Source: a bacterium | GTDB lineage: Bacteria; Bacillota; Bacilli; Lactobacillales; Streptococcaceae | Assembly (NCBI GenBank): GCA_905221095.1 | Contig: CAJNBV010000016.1 | Coordinates: forward strand, 1 to 32,151 | Direction: 5' to 3' | Length of the DNA: 32,151 nt | Shown: positions 15,824 to 23,321 of the stretch, piece after piece | Layout: every line of letters begins with the position of its first letter | How positions within the stretch are numbered: position 1 is the first letter of the stretch | Notes under the pieces: generated by a model | Databases searched by the model: none | The model's input: the letters and a program-made list of their open reading frames with translations, nothing else | Told to the model about the DNA's origin: nothing | Program-made: the position numbers and the translations under genes

Positions 15824-15843
15824 GGAATTTTCATCTCTATTAG

Positions 15844-15870
15844 AAAAAGCCTGTCCTGAGACAAGGCTTT
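15844..15870 (-). terminator. terminator of the ABC-2 exporter operon
   Basis: Minus-strand AAAGCC-T-TGTC pairs with GACA-GGCTTT around a TCAG loop (one bulged T), followed by TTCT. It begins 13 nt after the last permease stop and separates the operon from the tRNA promoter. Confidence 0.8.
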
Positions 15871-15883
15871 GAGTTTCTTCATC

Positions 15884-16669
15884 TTAGGACCCAGCGCTTT
15901 CATAAGAATCCAAGCCCCTGTCCCAGAGTTTAAGGGAAATGACAAAGAAAACAAGGGAAATCAACATCAAACCTCCGATATTAAAGATCACATCCTTGTC
16001 CTGCAAGAAATAACTAGCAGGATAGTAGGCTGTAAAAGCAAAAGGGATGATAAAGCTAATCAACCAACGAAGAGCTGAATTGTAAATGGAAATCGGATAC
16101 TTGGCAAAATCATTGAACATATAGAAAATGTAAATCATAGCGCCTGACTGCTTGGTCCAAAAAGCGATACTAGCTGTCGCGATTTTCAAGGAAGTATAAA
16201 TCAAGGTCGCAAAAGGAATACAAACTAGGAAAAGAAAGAATTTGGGAAGTGTCCAAGCAATGCTAGTCATCGTAGTCCCTAGTAAAATGCCACCGACCAA
16301 GAGCTCGCCCAGGGCATCAATCTGAAAGGTCTCAACTAGGATGTGAAAGAGAGGATTGATAGGACGAGTCAGATACTTGTCAAACTCGCCTTTTCTCACC
16401 AAGCGTTGACCTAGCGCCCAGAGATTATCAAAAAAGAGATGGTCCAGTCCCTTGGGAATCAAGGAAAATCCATAGATAAAAGCAATTTCTTGAAAAGTCC
16501 AACCTTCTAGGGATGGAATATGTTGAAAAATGACATTGAGAAACAAGAGGTTCAAGCCTTGAGTCAGAAAAACTCCCAGGACACCAACTACAAAATCCAC
16601 CTTGTATTCCATGATTTGCTTGATGTATTGTCTGATAAAAATCAGATGCATACGTTGATATTTTTTCAT
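15884..16669 (-). CDS. ABC-2 type transporter permease (COG3694-like)
   Basis: A 261-residue membrane protein, second permease of a three-gene ABC exporter. Six hydrophobic segments are visible. The family-type DKYLTRPINPLFHILVETF stretch (about 98-116), in the loop after the second helix, resembles the COG3694/DUF990 group, which always pairs with COG4586 and COG4587 proteins. The start follows a GGAGG site embedded at the end of the previous gene and lies one base past that stop codon. The substrate is unknown. Confidence 0.9.
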   Translation of the reverse strand: MKKYQRMHLIFIRQYIKQIMEYKVDFVVGVLGVFLTQGLNLLFLNVIFQHIPSLEGWTFQEIAFIYGFSLIPKGLDHLFFDNLWALGQRLVRKGEFDKYLTRPINPLFHILVETFQIDALGELLVGGILLGTTMTSIAWTLPKFFLFLVCIPFATLIYTSLKIATASIAFWTKQSGAMIYIFYMFNDFAKYPISIYNSALRWLISFIIPFAFTAYYPASYFLQDKDVIFNIGGLMLISLVFFVISLKLWDRGLDSYESAGS

Positions 16670-16670
16670 A

Positions 16671-17489
16671 CTAACCTCCCTGAATGGTAATGAATGACTG
16701 GACTCGTTTCCAAATCAACTGAGATAATCCCACCATCACTAAGAGCCAGAAGAACTGGAGCAAGATAGCCTGAAGAATCTGACTGACATCGTATTTTCCA
16801 ACAATAATCATGACTGGTGTGTAGATTAAAGATGAAAAAGGCAGGAAGGAGAGAATATCTGATACCACCTTTGGAAAGAAAGCCAAGGGAATCAAACTTC
16901 CAGACATAAAAGCCACTAAGGAAGTTTTGAGTAGATTGGACCCCCAAAGATTTTTAAAGACAAAGGCTGAAAATCCAAAGCAGATATTAAAGAAAAAGTT
17001 AATCAGGTAGGCCAGCGTTAAGCTAAAAAGATATAGAATAGTTAAGCCCAGCACTTCTACAACACCTTGCCCAGATGCTATTTTCATCAGCACAATCACA
17101 CTTAAAAAAGGAAGACCAACAGATATAAAAATCAACCACTTAGATCCAAGCTCAGTAAAGAGATAAGAGGCCGCAAAATGCACTGGTCGCAACAAACGCA
17201 TAATGATAGAGCCATCCTTGACCTCCTCCCCAATCATAAAAGAGCTATCTGACTTAGTCAACAGATTGGTCACAAAACTCATGATGATGTAGAGGGTGAT
17301 ATCTGCCATGCTGAATCCCTGAATCAAGGACTCCTGTGAAGAATCAAAGACTGCTTTCCAGAGATAAAAAGCCACAAAAGCTCCCATAACATCGCCAATC
17401 CGGTAAAGAAGAAAGTTGACTCGATAGGTAATCAACTCCTGAATCCCTGCATTGATAAAAGGTTTATAACGTCTCCACAATTTGACCAT
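16671..17489 (-). CDS. ABC-2 type transporter permease (COG4587-like)
   Basis: A 272-residue membrane protein with six hydrophobic segments, first permease of the exporter. The cytoplasmic loop GEEVKDGSIIMRLLRPVHF (about 87-105) has the same DGS...LLRP pattern as the partner permease's loop and is where the ATPase would dock. AAGGAG lies 7 nt before the ATG, inside the last codons of the ATPase gene. The three genes are nearly contiguous, so they form one complex. Confidence 0.9.
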   Translation of the reverse strand: MVKLWRRYKPFINAGIQELITYRVNFLLYRIGDVMGAFVAFYLWKAVFDSSQESLIQGFSMADITLYIIMSFVTNLLTKSDSSFMIGEEVKDGSIIMRLLRPVHFAASYLFTELGSKWLIFISVGLPFLSVIVLMKIASGQGVVEVLGLTILYLFSLTLAYLINFFFNICFGFSAFVFKNLWGSNLLKTSLVAFMSGSLIPLAFFPKVVSDILSFLPFSSLIYTPVMIIVGKYDVSQILQAILLQFFWLLVMVGLSQLIWKRVQSFITIQGG

Positions 17490-17490
17490 C

Positions 17491-18483
17491 TTAGAGCTCC
17501 TTTCGGTAGAAACGACGGATAATATCCTCTATATCCGTATCCACCATCTTCAAATCGCGGATTTCAAAATCAGACAAGGTTTGCTTGATAATATCAGCTG
17601 ACTGGTAGCGTGAACTATCAAATTCAATATTAAGGTTATTTTCTTGTCTATCAACAGTCATATCAGGTAGTCCTTCATAGTGAGAAGCGAGATGACTTTG
17701 ACCTGGCATCAAATCAAAGGAGAGAGTCTTCATCTTGCCAAAGGTCTCCTTGAGCTGGATCACCGTTCCATCAAAAATCTCCTGCCCCTTGTCAATCATA
17801 AAAATCCGATTACAAAGTTGCTCAATATCACTTAAATCATGAGTAGTCAAGAGTATGGTTGTTTCTTCCTCCTGATTGATCTGGGTAATGGCCCGACGAA
17901 TGTTATCCTTGACCGACACATCCAGACCAATGGTTGGCTCATCTAAAAAGAGAACCTTGGGATTGTGGAGCAAGGAGGCTGCGATGTCCGCTCTCATCCG
18001 TTGACCCAGTGAAAGAGTCCGCACGGGGTCTTTGATAAAGTCCTTCAAATCCAAGACTTCATTTAAAAAATCCATGCGCTTATGAAAGAGCGAGTCTGGT
18101 ACATCGTAAATCTCTTTCAAGACCGTGTAGGTCTCTTGCAGAGCCAAATCCCACCATAGCTGGGTTCGTTGCCCAAAGACAACCCCAATATCCTTGACAT
18201 AGTCCTGACGATTATCCTGGGGAATCTTGCCATTAATCCGACAAAAGCCAGATGTCGGTTTCAAAATCCCTGTCAACATTTTGATGGTTGTCGACTTCCC
18301 AGCACCATTGGCCCCGATAAAGCCTAAAATTTGTCCTTTTGGAACCTCAAAGGTCAAATCCTTGACCGCTTCAAAAGTCTGCTTTTCAGGATGAATAAAG
18401 GAGCGCAATGCCCCCTTCAAACCTGGTTCCTTGACAGTCTTCACAAAATTTTTCTGAAGATGTTCCACTTCTATCATTGCCAT
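17491..18483 (-). CDS. ABC transporter ATP-binding protein (COG4586-like)
   Basis: A 330-residue ATPase that would drive the two ABC-2 permeases. Walker A is GANGAGKS (57-64), the signature is LSLGQRMRADIA, Walker B is VLFLDEP, and the switch His lies in LLTTHD. The N-terminal insertion VKEPGLKGALRSFIHPEKQT before the P-loop domain and a C-terminal domain of about 90 residues are typical of COG4586. An open frame extends 44 codons upstream, but AGGGAGA sits 5 nt before the ATG at 18483, so that start is used. The transported substrate cannot be inferred. Confidence 0.93.
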   Translation of the reverse strand: MAMIEVEHLQKNFVKTVKEPGLKGALRSFIHPEKQTFEAVKDLTFEVPKGQILGFIGANGAGKSTTIKMLTGILKPTSGFCRINGKIPQDNRQDYVKDIGVVFGQRTQLWWDLALQETYTVLKEIYDVPDSLFHKRMDFLNEVLDLKDFIKDPVRTLSLGQRMRADIAASLLHNPKVLFLDEPTIGLDVSVKDNIRRAITQINQEEETTILLTTHDLSDIEQLCNRIFMIDKGQEIFDGTVIQLKETFGKMKTLSFDLMPGQSHLASHYEGLPDMTVDRQENNLNIEFDSSRYQSADIIKQTLSDFEIRDLKMVDTDIEDIIRRFYRKEL

Positions 18484-18586
18484 AAATCTCTCCCTATGGT
18501 AAGGAATAGAAAATCGTATTTTCAAACACAAGTATTCTAAATCCTTACTTTCTATTTTATTATTACAAAAGGCTTTATACCAACCT

Positions 18587-18615
18587 ATTATAGTCCAATA
18601 AAAAATGGAATGCAA
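18587..18615 (-). promoter_or_regulatory. promoter of the ABC exporter operon
   Basis: Minus-strand TTGCAT (18615-18610), 17-bp spacer, TATAAT (18592-18587). Leader about 97 nt. Confidence 0.8.
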
Positions 18616-18706
18616 GCGTTTGCCTACAGATTATAAAATTAGAGATTTCTCTCTTAAAATGGTATTTTTAATTCAAAATTCTGGTTTAGTAGTTTCCTTA
18701 AAACAC

Positions 18707-18766
18707 AAAAAAACCTGCCCAATGGGCAGATTTCTATTTTGTATTGTTCAGCTAGATTAAGCTTTA
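18707..18766 (-). repeat. second copy of the fba 3' end and terminator
   Basis: The 27 bases at 18740-18766 are identical to 20031-20057, which cover the fba stop codon and the following bases. The terminator core CCCAATGGGCAG (18718-18729) matches 20011-20022. Here the hairpin is perfect (CTGCCC-ATT-GGGCAG followed by a T run). Upstream of the copied stop a different frame reads KHGKTVHYAPDAKA, not aldolase, so this is the tail of another sequence or a chimera. Confidence 0.75.
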
Positions 18767-18827
18767 GCATCTGGAGCATAATGAACAGTTTTTCCATGTT
18801 TCTTAAAAAGCTTTAATTATGATTTTG

Positions 18828-18932
18828 ATAGTAGATTGAATAAGGTATGAACAAATCGATTAGGAAAATCAATCCAATTTCTGGAAATATTTTTAGCAGT
18901 CGCAGTGTACTATTTTAGATTCAATATACTAT
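18828..18932. mobile_element. MITE-like inverted-repeat element flanked by TA
   Basis: ATAGTAGATTGAAT (18828-18841) and ATTCAATATACTAT (18919-18932) are inverted copies with one mismatch, about 105 bp from end to end. Taking the repeats from 18831 and 18929, both sides carry TA, the target duplication used by IS630/Tc1-type transposases and by pneumococcal RUP elements. No ORF is inside. I cannot assign it to RUP from memory of the consensus. Confidence 0.5.
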
Positions 18933-18979
18933 ATATAAGTGCCATGAAATAGAATATAATCTGACTAAATACGTATATG

Positions 18980-19311
18980 TCAATCGGATTTGTTCCCGAT
19001 TTCAAACAGTAATCTGTCCAAACTACTTGATTGATGTAACACTCTCAAGATGGTAACTGTATCCTTATCAAAACGATAAAACACTGAATAATTTTTTACT
19101 AGTAGTCGTCTAACTTTAATATCTAAACTGAGCAATTCCTCTACAATAGCACATCATTCAGGAAATATTTCTAAGGTTTTAATCCCTTCTGCAATAGCTT
19201 CAAAGTGACTCATAGCAGTTTCCGCGATTGAAACTCATCTGCGATATAATGATAAATGGCTTCCATATCTCCTTCAGCTCTTTTTAAAATATTAATAGTT
19301 ATTTTAGTCAT
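18980..19311 (-). pseudogene. RelE/ParE-type toxin gene, inactivated
   Basis: From the ATG at 19311 the frame reads MTKITINILKRAEGDMEAIY, then HYIADEFQSR, before a one-base deletion (near 19221-19224) causes an early stop. In the next frame it continues ETAMSHFEAIAEGIKTLEIF, meets a TGA at 19154-19156 where Trp is expected, then reads CAIVEELLSLDIKVRRLL, YSVFYRFDKDTVTILRVLH and ends IGNKSD. The repaired product would be about 110 residues, normal for ParE/RelE toxins. The start overlaps the antitoxin stop as ATGA, the standard layout. It has two independent lesions. Confidence 0.9.
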
Positions 19312-19613
19312 AGGTTCCGTTCCTTAAATTCTTTAAAGAACTCATTGACAGATCGAACATGACCGTTTTCTGCTTCATGATAAGCTTCAACCATCATTTG
19401 TCCAAATCGTTCAGCTGTCATTTCCTCTACATTCACTGATGAAGGTACATCTGGCAATGCAATTTCAAAAGGGATTTTCTTCGTTAATGACACTTGTTTC
19501 AATAATAGTGTAACTAATGTTGATATCGGCATCCCAAGCTGCTTCAAAACCTGTTCAGCTGATTGTTTATCTAATTCATCAACTCGAACACTAATTGTAG
19601 CTGTTTTTCCCAT
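19308..19613 (-). CDS. RelB/DinJ family antitoxin
   Basis: A 101-residue antitoxin. The N-terminal ribbon-helix-helix strand (ATISVRVDELDKQSAEQVLK) binds DNA, and the C-terminal half (SVNEFFKEFKERNL at the end) would bind the toxin. The start at 19613 has a GAGGTGA site, and the upstream in-frame codons have none. The gene is intact, whereas its partner toxin, overlapping by 4 bp, is broken. A palindrome over the -10 suggests autorepression. It could still act in trans on other loci. Confidence 0.92.
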   Translation of the reverse strand: MGKTATISVRVDELDKQSAEQVLKQLGMPISTLVTLLLKQVSLTKKIPFEIALPDVPSSVNVEEMTAERFGQMMVEAYHEAENGHVRSVNEFFKEFKERNL

Positions 19614-19639
19614 TCTTATCACCTCACTTACGATTTGTA

Positions 19640-19673
19640 CTGTAATTGTACAGCAATTTGCATTACTTGTCAA
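19640..19673 (-). promoter_or_regulatory. antitoxin promoter with overlapping palindromic operator
   Basis: Minus-strand TTGACA (19673-19668), 17-bp spacer, TACAAT (19650-19645). A perfect inverted repeat CTGTA-ATTG-TACAG (19640-19653) covers the -10, as expected for autoregulation by a ribbon-helix-helix antitoxin. Confidence 0.85.
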
Positions 19674-19676
19674 TTA

Positions 19677-19868
19677 ATACTCAATGAAAATCAAAGAGCA
19701 AACTAGGAAACTAGCCGCAGGTTGCTCAAAGCACTGCTTTGAGGTTGTAGATAGAACTGACGAAGTCAGCTCAAAACACTGTTTGGAGGTTGCAGATGAA
19801 ACTGACGAAGTCAGTCACATATATACTACAAGGCGACGTTGAGGTTTGAAGAGATTTTCGAAGAGTAT
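19677..19868 (-). repeat. BOX element with two boxB units
   Basis: boxC end at the left, two boxB units of exactly 45 bp (19724-19768 and 19769-19813), and a degenerate boxA at the right (AAGGCGACGTTGAGG, missing part of the usual core). It abuts the -35 of the antitoxin promoter. Confidence 0.95.
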
Positions 19869-20000
19869 AAATGTTTTCTGAAAACAAAATACCACTATTA
19901 CACTGTTGAAAGATTAGATTAGCCTATCCGATAAAAAAGCAGTAACACAGAAAACTATTGACCGTGAAACGCTCTCGTAATCCTAACCCCTATTTGTAAA

Positions 20001-20025
20001 CAAAAACCCACCCAATGGGCAGGTT
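20001..20025 (-). terminator. fba terminator
   Basis: Minus-strand CCTGCCC-ATT-GGGTGGG with two G-T pairs, flanked by AAA/TTT and followed by TTTTTG, 22 nt after the fba stop. Confidence 0.88.
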
Positions 20026-20047
20026 TCATCTGTATTGTTCAGCTAGA

Positions 20048-20929
20048 TTAAGCTTTACCTTCTGAACCGAATACGTCGATACGTTCTTCAACTGATGCTT
20101 GGATAGCTTTTACACCGTCAGCCAAGAATTTACGTGGGTCGAAGAGTTTTTTCTTGTCGTATTCTGCTTCGTTTGCTTCGTAGTCACGAGCAAATTTACG
20201 AGTTGCGTTAGCGAATGCGATTTGGCATTCAGTGTTAACGTTAACTTTGGCAACACCAAGTTTGATAGCTGCTTGGATTTGCTCATCAGGAATACCTGAT
20301 CCACCGTGCAATACGATTGGGAATCCTGGAAGAGCTTCAGTCAATTTTTGCAAGTGGTCAAGGTCAAGACCTTCCCAGTTTGCTGGGTAAGGACCGTGGA
20401 TGTTACCGATACCAGCTGCCAAGAAGTCGATACCAGTTTCAACCATTGCTTTAGCGTCTTCGATTGGAGCCAATTCACCTTTACCGATGATTCCGTCTTC
20501 TTCACCACCGATAGTACCAACTTCAGCTTCTACTGAGATACCTTTAGCGTGTGCTTTTTCAACAACTTCTTTAGCCAATTTAAGGTTTTCTTCAACTGGA
20601 AGGTGTGAACCGTCAAACATGATTGAAGTGTAACCAACTTCGATACACTCAAGTGCATCTTCGTAGTGACCGTGGTCAAGGTGGATAGCTACTGGTACAG
20701 TGATACCCATTGATTCAACAAGGTTAGCGATCAAGTTGCGAGCAACTTTGTAACCACCCATGTATTTAGCAGCACCCATTGAAGTTTGGATCAAAACTGG
20801 AGCTTTTTTAGCTTCTGCTGCGCGCAAGATAGCTTGAGTCCACTCAAGGTTGTTTGTGTTAAATCCACCAACTGCATAACCGTTGTCACGAGCTGCTTGG
20901 ACAAATTTTTCTGCTGAAACGATTGCCAT
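20048..20929 (-). CDS. fba: class II fructose-1,6-bisphosphate aldolase
   Basis: Zinc-dependent aldolase that splits fructose-1,6-bisphosphate into glyceraldehyde-3-phosphate and dihydroxyacetone phosphate in glycolysis. The 293-residue length is typical of streptococcal Fba. Visible motifs are VAIHLDHGHYEDA (catalytic Asp85, metal ligand His86), EAEVGTIGGEEDG (the acidic loop), a second His in NIHGPYPANWEG, and LHGGSGIPDEQI with the third metal ligand and phosphate loop. AGGAGG precedes the ATG. Codon use is strongly biased, as in highly expressed genes. It lies downstream of vncRS, as in the pneumococcus, with its own promoter. Confidence 0.98.
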   Translation of the reverse strand: MAIVSAEKFVQAARDNGYAVGGFNTNNLEWTQAILRAAEAKKAPVLIQTSMGAAKYMGGYKVARNLIANLVESMGITVPVAIHLDHGHYEDALECIEVGYTSIMFDGSHLPVEENLKLAKEVVEKAHAKGISVEAEVGTIGGEEDGIIGKGELAPIEDAKAMVETGIDFLAAGIGNIHGPYPANWEGLDLDHLQKLTEALPGFPIVLHGGSGIPDEQIQAAIKLGVAKVNVNTECQIAFANATRKFARDYEANEAEYDKKKLFDPRKFLADGVKAIQASVEERIDVFGSEGKA

Positions 20930-20979
20930 TTTATCAGGCCTCCTGTATATTTTTATGGGTCATCCCATTTACATTGTTC

Positions 20980-20988
20980 ATTTTATCA
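20980..20988 (-). promoter_or_regulatory. fba promoter (extended -10)
   Basis: Minus-strand TGATAAAAT (TAAAAT 20985-20980) without a clear -35. The leader of about 44 nt contains a small ATGGG/CCCAT hairpin (20955-20968) ahead of AGGAGG. Confidence 0.55.
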
Positions 20989-21048
20989 CTTTTTGACAAA
21001 AAAATCTAGTTTTTCCCGCAGTTTCGATTGAATTTCTTCTAGCTTCAT
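20986..21048 (-). CDS. possible 20-codon small ORF between vncS and fba
   Basis: ATG at 21048, AAAGGG nine bases upstream, stop TGA at 20986-20988. It encodes MKLEEIQSKLREKLDFFVKK, which would form an amphipathic, mildly basic helix. It starts 21 nt after the vncS stop, and its own stop overlaps the fba extended -10. It could be a real peptide gene, a truncated gene end, or chance. There is no sequence likeness to pneumococcal Pep27 that I can see. Confidence 0.3.
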   Translation of the reverse strand: MKLEEIQSKLREKLDFFVKK

Positions 21049-21069
21049 CTATGTAAACCCTTTCTATTC

Positions 21070-22398
21070 CTAGTCTTGGGCGACTTTTGGAAAAGCTATG
21101 AAGAAGGTCAAACGATTCTCTTTCATCTCAAAACGATAAGATAATTTTTCATGTTCTAATAGACTCTTGACCACAAAGAGCCCCATCCCAGACCCCTTGG
21201 CCTTGCGACTAGCATTGTCAGAAAAAGACTGGGCCAGTTTTTCTTGTTCCTCAGGACTACAGTTATTCTCGATAAAGAGTTCTCCTTCTCTCTCCCCGAT
21301 GCGGACCAAGCCACCTAGAGTGGAGTGCTTGATGGCATTGCTGATGAGATTAGATAGAATCAACTTCATAACTGATGGGTTTAGATAAGCCTGCTGATGT
21401 GTCAAACTATTGTCTATCTGGAGCTCTCTATCCTTAGCTAGTAAGGCATAATCCTTAACCAGACTTTGCGTCATCTGGTGTAAGTCAATTCGTTCCCTAT
21501 CATCTCTTAATTCCTGCACAGACGAGAGAGAAAGTATCTGGAGAACGTGGTGATTGAGCTCATCCACAATTCCTAAGGCAACTCCCAGATAGTAGTCTCT
21601 ATCCTTATAACGCCCGACATTTTCTTTCATGTTTTCGATTAGGATTTTCAAACTAGCCAGCGGTGTTTTCAATTCATGAGAAGCCCCTCGTAGGAATTCG
21701 ACCTTCATCTTTTCCAGCTGGAGAATGGCTTCATTCTTGTCATGCAAGTCCGCAATAACAGTCAAAAGATGCTGGTAGAGGCTATTGATTTGTTCCTTGA
21801 GATCACCGATCTCATCCCTAGAATCCACGCGCAAACGCACTTGGGTATCTAGTTCCATCATCCGACGGGTCACTCGCTTGATTTCCAATATCGGAGCAAC
21901 AATGGTCCGAGCATAGATGTAGGCTACCAAGAGGGAAATCAGAAAGGATGCCAGCAAGGTATAGGGGAGAAACTGGAGACTGATCTGCTCTGCTTCCTTT
22001 TGCAAATCCATGGACGCTAAAAACTGGAGAGTCATGGTACCACCGTCTTGCGTTTTCACCTCGCGCTCCTCGATAAAAAGAGAGGTTGTCTGACGGTCCG
22101 TATCCAGAGGAAGGCTGTCCTTGACTTCTAACTTGTCCTCAGTCATCTCGCCCTTAACGGTGCCCTTGATATCACTAGTCTGGGAATATAAGTCTAACAC
22201 TTGCTCGATACTCTGCCTATCCTTACCTTCTAGGGACTGGGCAATAGCTGTCGCTTTCTGACCAATGGTTTCCTGACGGTGGCTCAGATAAGTCGAGGGA
22301 AAGAGAAAATAAATGGCTAAATGAAGACAGACGACCAGAACACTAAAAATCGAGAAGGTATAGATAAATATCTTTGTAAATAAACCTGTTTGTTTCAT
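21070..22398 (-). CDS. vncS: sensor histidine kinase VncS
   Basis: A 442-residue membrane histidine kinase paired with VncR. The first membrane helix is about 9-34, an extracellular sensor runs about 35-140, a second helix about 143-164, and HAMP about 165-218. The HisKA motif GASHELKTPLASLK has the phospho-accepting His241. The ATP-binding domain has LILSNLISNAIKHS (N box) and KGSGMGLFVVKSL (G2 box). The start overlaps the vncR stop as ATGA. VncRS was first linked to vancomycin tolerance in pneumococci, a claim later disputed. The gene order vncR-vncS-fba matches the pneumococcus. Confidence 0.93.
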   Translation of the reverse strand: MKQTGLFTKIFIYTFSIFSVLVVCLHLAIYFLFPSTYLSHRQETIGQKATAIAQSLEGKDRQSIEQVLDLYSQTSDIKGTVKGEMTEDKLEVKDSLPLDTDRQTTSLFIEEREVKTQDGGTMTLQFLASMDLQKEAEQISLQFLPYTLLASFLISLLVAYIYARTIVAPILEIKRVTRRMMELDTQVRLRVDSRDEIGDLKEQINSLYQHLLTVIADLHDKNEAILQLEKMKVEFLRGASHELKTPLASLKILIENMKENVGRYKDRDYYLGVALGIVDELNHHVLQILSLSSVQELRDDRERIDLHQMTQSLVKDYALLAKDRELQIDNSLTHQQAYLNPSVMKLILSNLISNAIKHSTLGGLVRIGEREGELFIENNCSPEEQEKLAQSFSDNASRKAKGSGMGLFVVKSLLEHEKLSYRFEMKENRLTFFIAFPKVAQD

Positions 22399-23051
22399 TT
22401 TCGCTCCAATTTATAACCAACATTGCGTACAGTAAAGATGCAGTCCAAATCTAACTTTTTCCGCAGTTCCTTGATATAGACATCAATGACACGGTCAAAA
22501 GGAACCTCATCTGTCGCCTTCCAGACAGCATCGATAATCTGAGACCGAGTCAAGGCCCGTCCTTCATTTTTTACCAAATAATCCAGAATTTCCAACTCTT
22601 TGGCATTGATGGCGACTTCTTGACCTGCGAGGCTTGCACTGTAGCTTTCAAAATCCACCTTGGCATCCTTATAGGAGAAGATTCGTTCCATATCATAATA
22701 GCGCTTGAAAATCGCATCTACCCTTACTTTTAAGAGGGACAGAGAAAAAGGTTTTTCCAGATAGCCATCTGCGAGCGAAGCAAAGGCACTCATCTTGTAT
22801 TCCTCATCCTGAAATGCGGTCAACATCAGGACAGGAACCTGGCTGGTTTTACGAATCTCAGCTAAGACTTCTAGTCCATTGAGTTTGGGCATTTGGATAT
22901 CCAGTAAAACCAAGGCTACTTCATAGCCGGAAAATTGCTCTAAGGCTTCTTGACCGTCCGCCGCCTCAATAGTTTCATAGCCACAATCCGTCAAATAGTC
23001 ACTGATCCCCTCACGGATCATTTCTTCATCTTCTACAATTAAAATTTTCAT
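22395..23051 (-). CDS. vncR: response regulator VncR (OmpR family)
   Basis: A 218-residue regulator. The receiver domain has the acidic pocket EDEE, the phospho-acceptor Asp51 in VLLDIQMPKLNG, Thr in LMLTAF and Lys in LEKPFS. The C-terminal winged-helix domain ends DCIFTVRNVGYKLE. OmpR-family regulators bind direct repeats about 10-11 bp apart as dimers, and such a repeat is present at the vex1 promoter. The ribosome-binding site is weak. The BOX element lies in its leader, between a good promoter and the start codon. Confidence 0.93.
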   Translation of the reverse strand: MKILIVEDEEMIREGISDYLTDCGYETIEAADGQEALEQFSGYEVALVLLDIQMPKLNGLEVLAEIRKTSQVPVLMLTAFQDEEYKMSAFASLADGYLEKPFSLSLLKVRVDAIFKRYYDMERIFSYKDAKVDFESYSASLAGQEVAINAKELEILDYLVKNEGRALTRSQIIDAVWKATDEVPFDRVIDVYIKELRKKLDLDCIFTVRNVGYKLERK

Positions 23052-23083
23052 ACTTTAACTGCTCTCTATTTTTTATTTTTCTT

Positions 23084-23188
23084 ATACTCAATGAAAATCA
23101 AAAAGCAAACTAGGAAGCTAGCCGCAAGCTGTACTTGAGTACGGTAAGGCGACGCTGACGTGGTTTGAATTTGATTTTCGAAGAGTAT
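23084..23188 (-). repeat. BOX element, short form, within the vncR leader
   Basis: Same short layout as the copy at 85-189. It differs at only one base from the copy at 28397-28501 and has the same orientation. Confidence 0.93.
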
Positions 23189-23214
23189 TAGAATAAATAC
23201 CTACTCTATTTTCT

Positions 23215-23243
23215 ATTATAGCCTCTTACTAACCTTTTGTCTT
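23215..23243 (-). promoter_or_regulatory. vncRS promoter
   Basis: Minus-strand AAGACA (23243-23238), 17-bp spacer, TATAAT (23220-23215). Transcription from here gives a leader of about 160 nt that contains the whole BOX hairpin. Confidence 0.65.
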
Positions 23244-23263
23244 TAAGAAACTTTCTACTAGAT

Positions 23264-23292
23264 AAAACAAAGAGAGCCTATCGCTCTCTTTG
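23264..23292 (-). terminator. terminator of the LysM surface protein gene
   Basis: Perfect 10-bp stem CAAAGAGAGC-GATAG-GCTCTCTTTG followed by TTTT, 30 nt past the stop. It isolates vncRS from the LysM gene. Confidence 0.93.
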
Positions 23293-23321
23293 CTTGCATT
23301 TGGCTCTCTATGGAATGGAAA

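Noticed and set aside
16666..16947. Second minus-strand frame inside the first ABC permease gene
   Set aside because: It overlaps the well-supported permease in another frame and has no start signal.
18484..18615. 44-codon N-terminal extension of the ABC ATPase
   Set aside because: It overlaps the promoter and leader, and the ATG at 18483 has the ribosome-binding site and the family's N-terminus.
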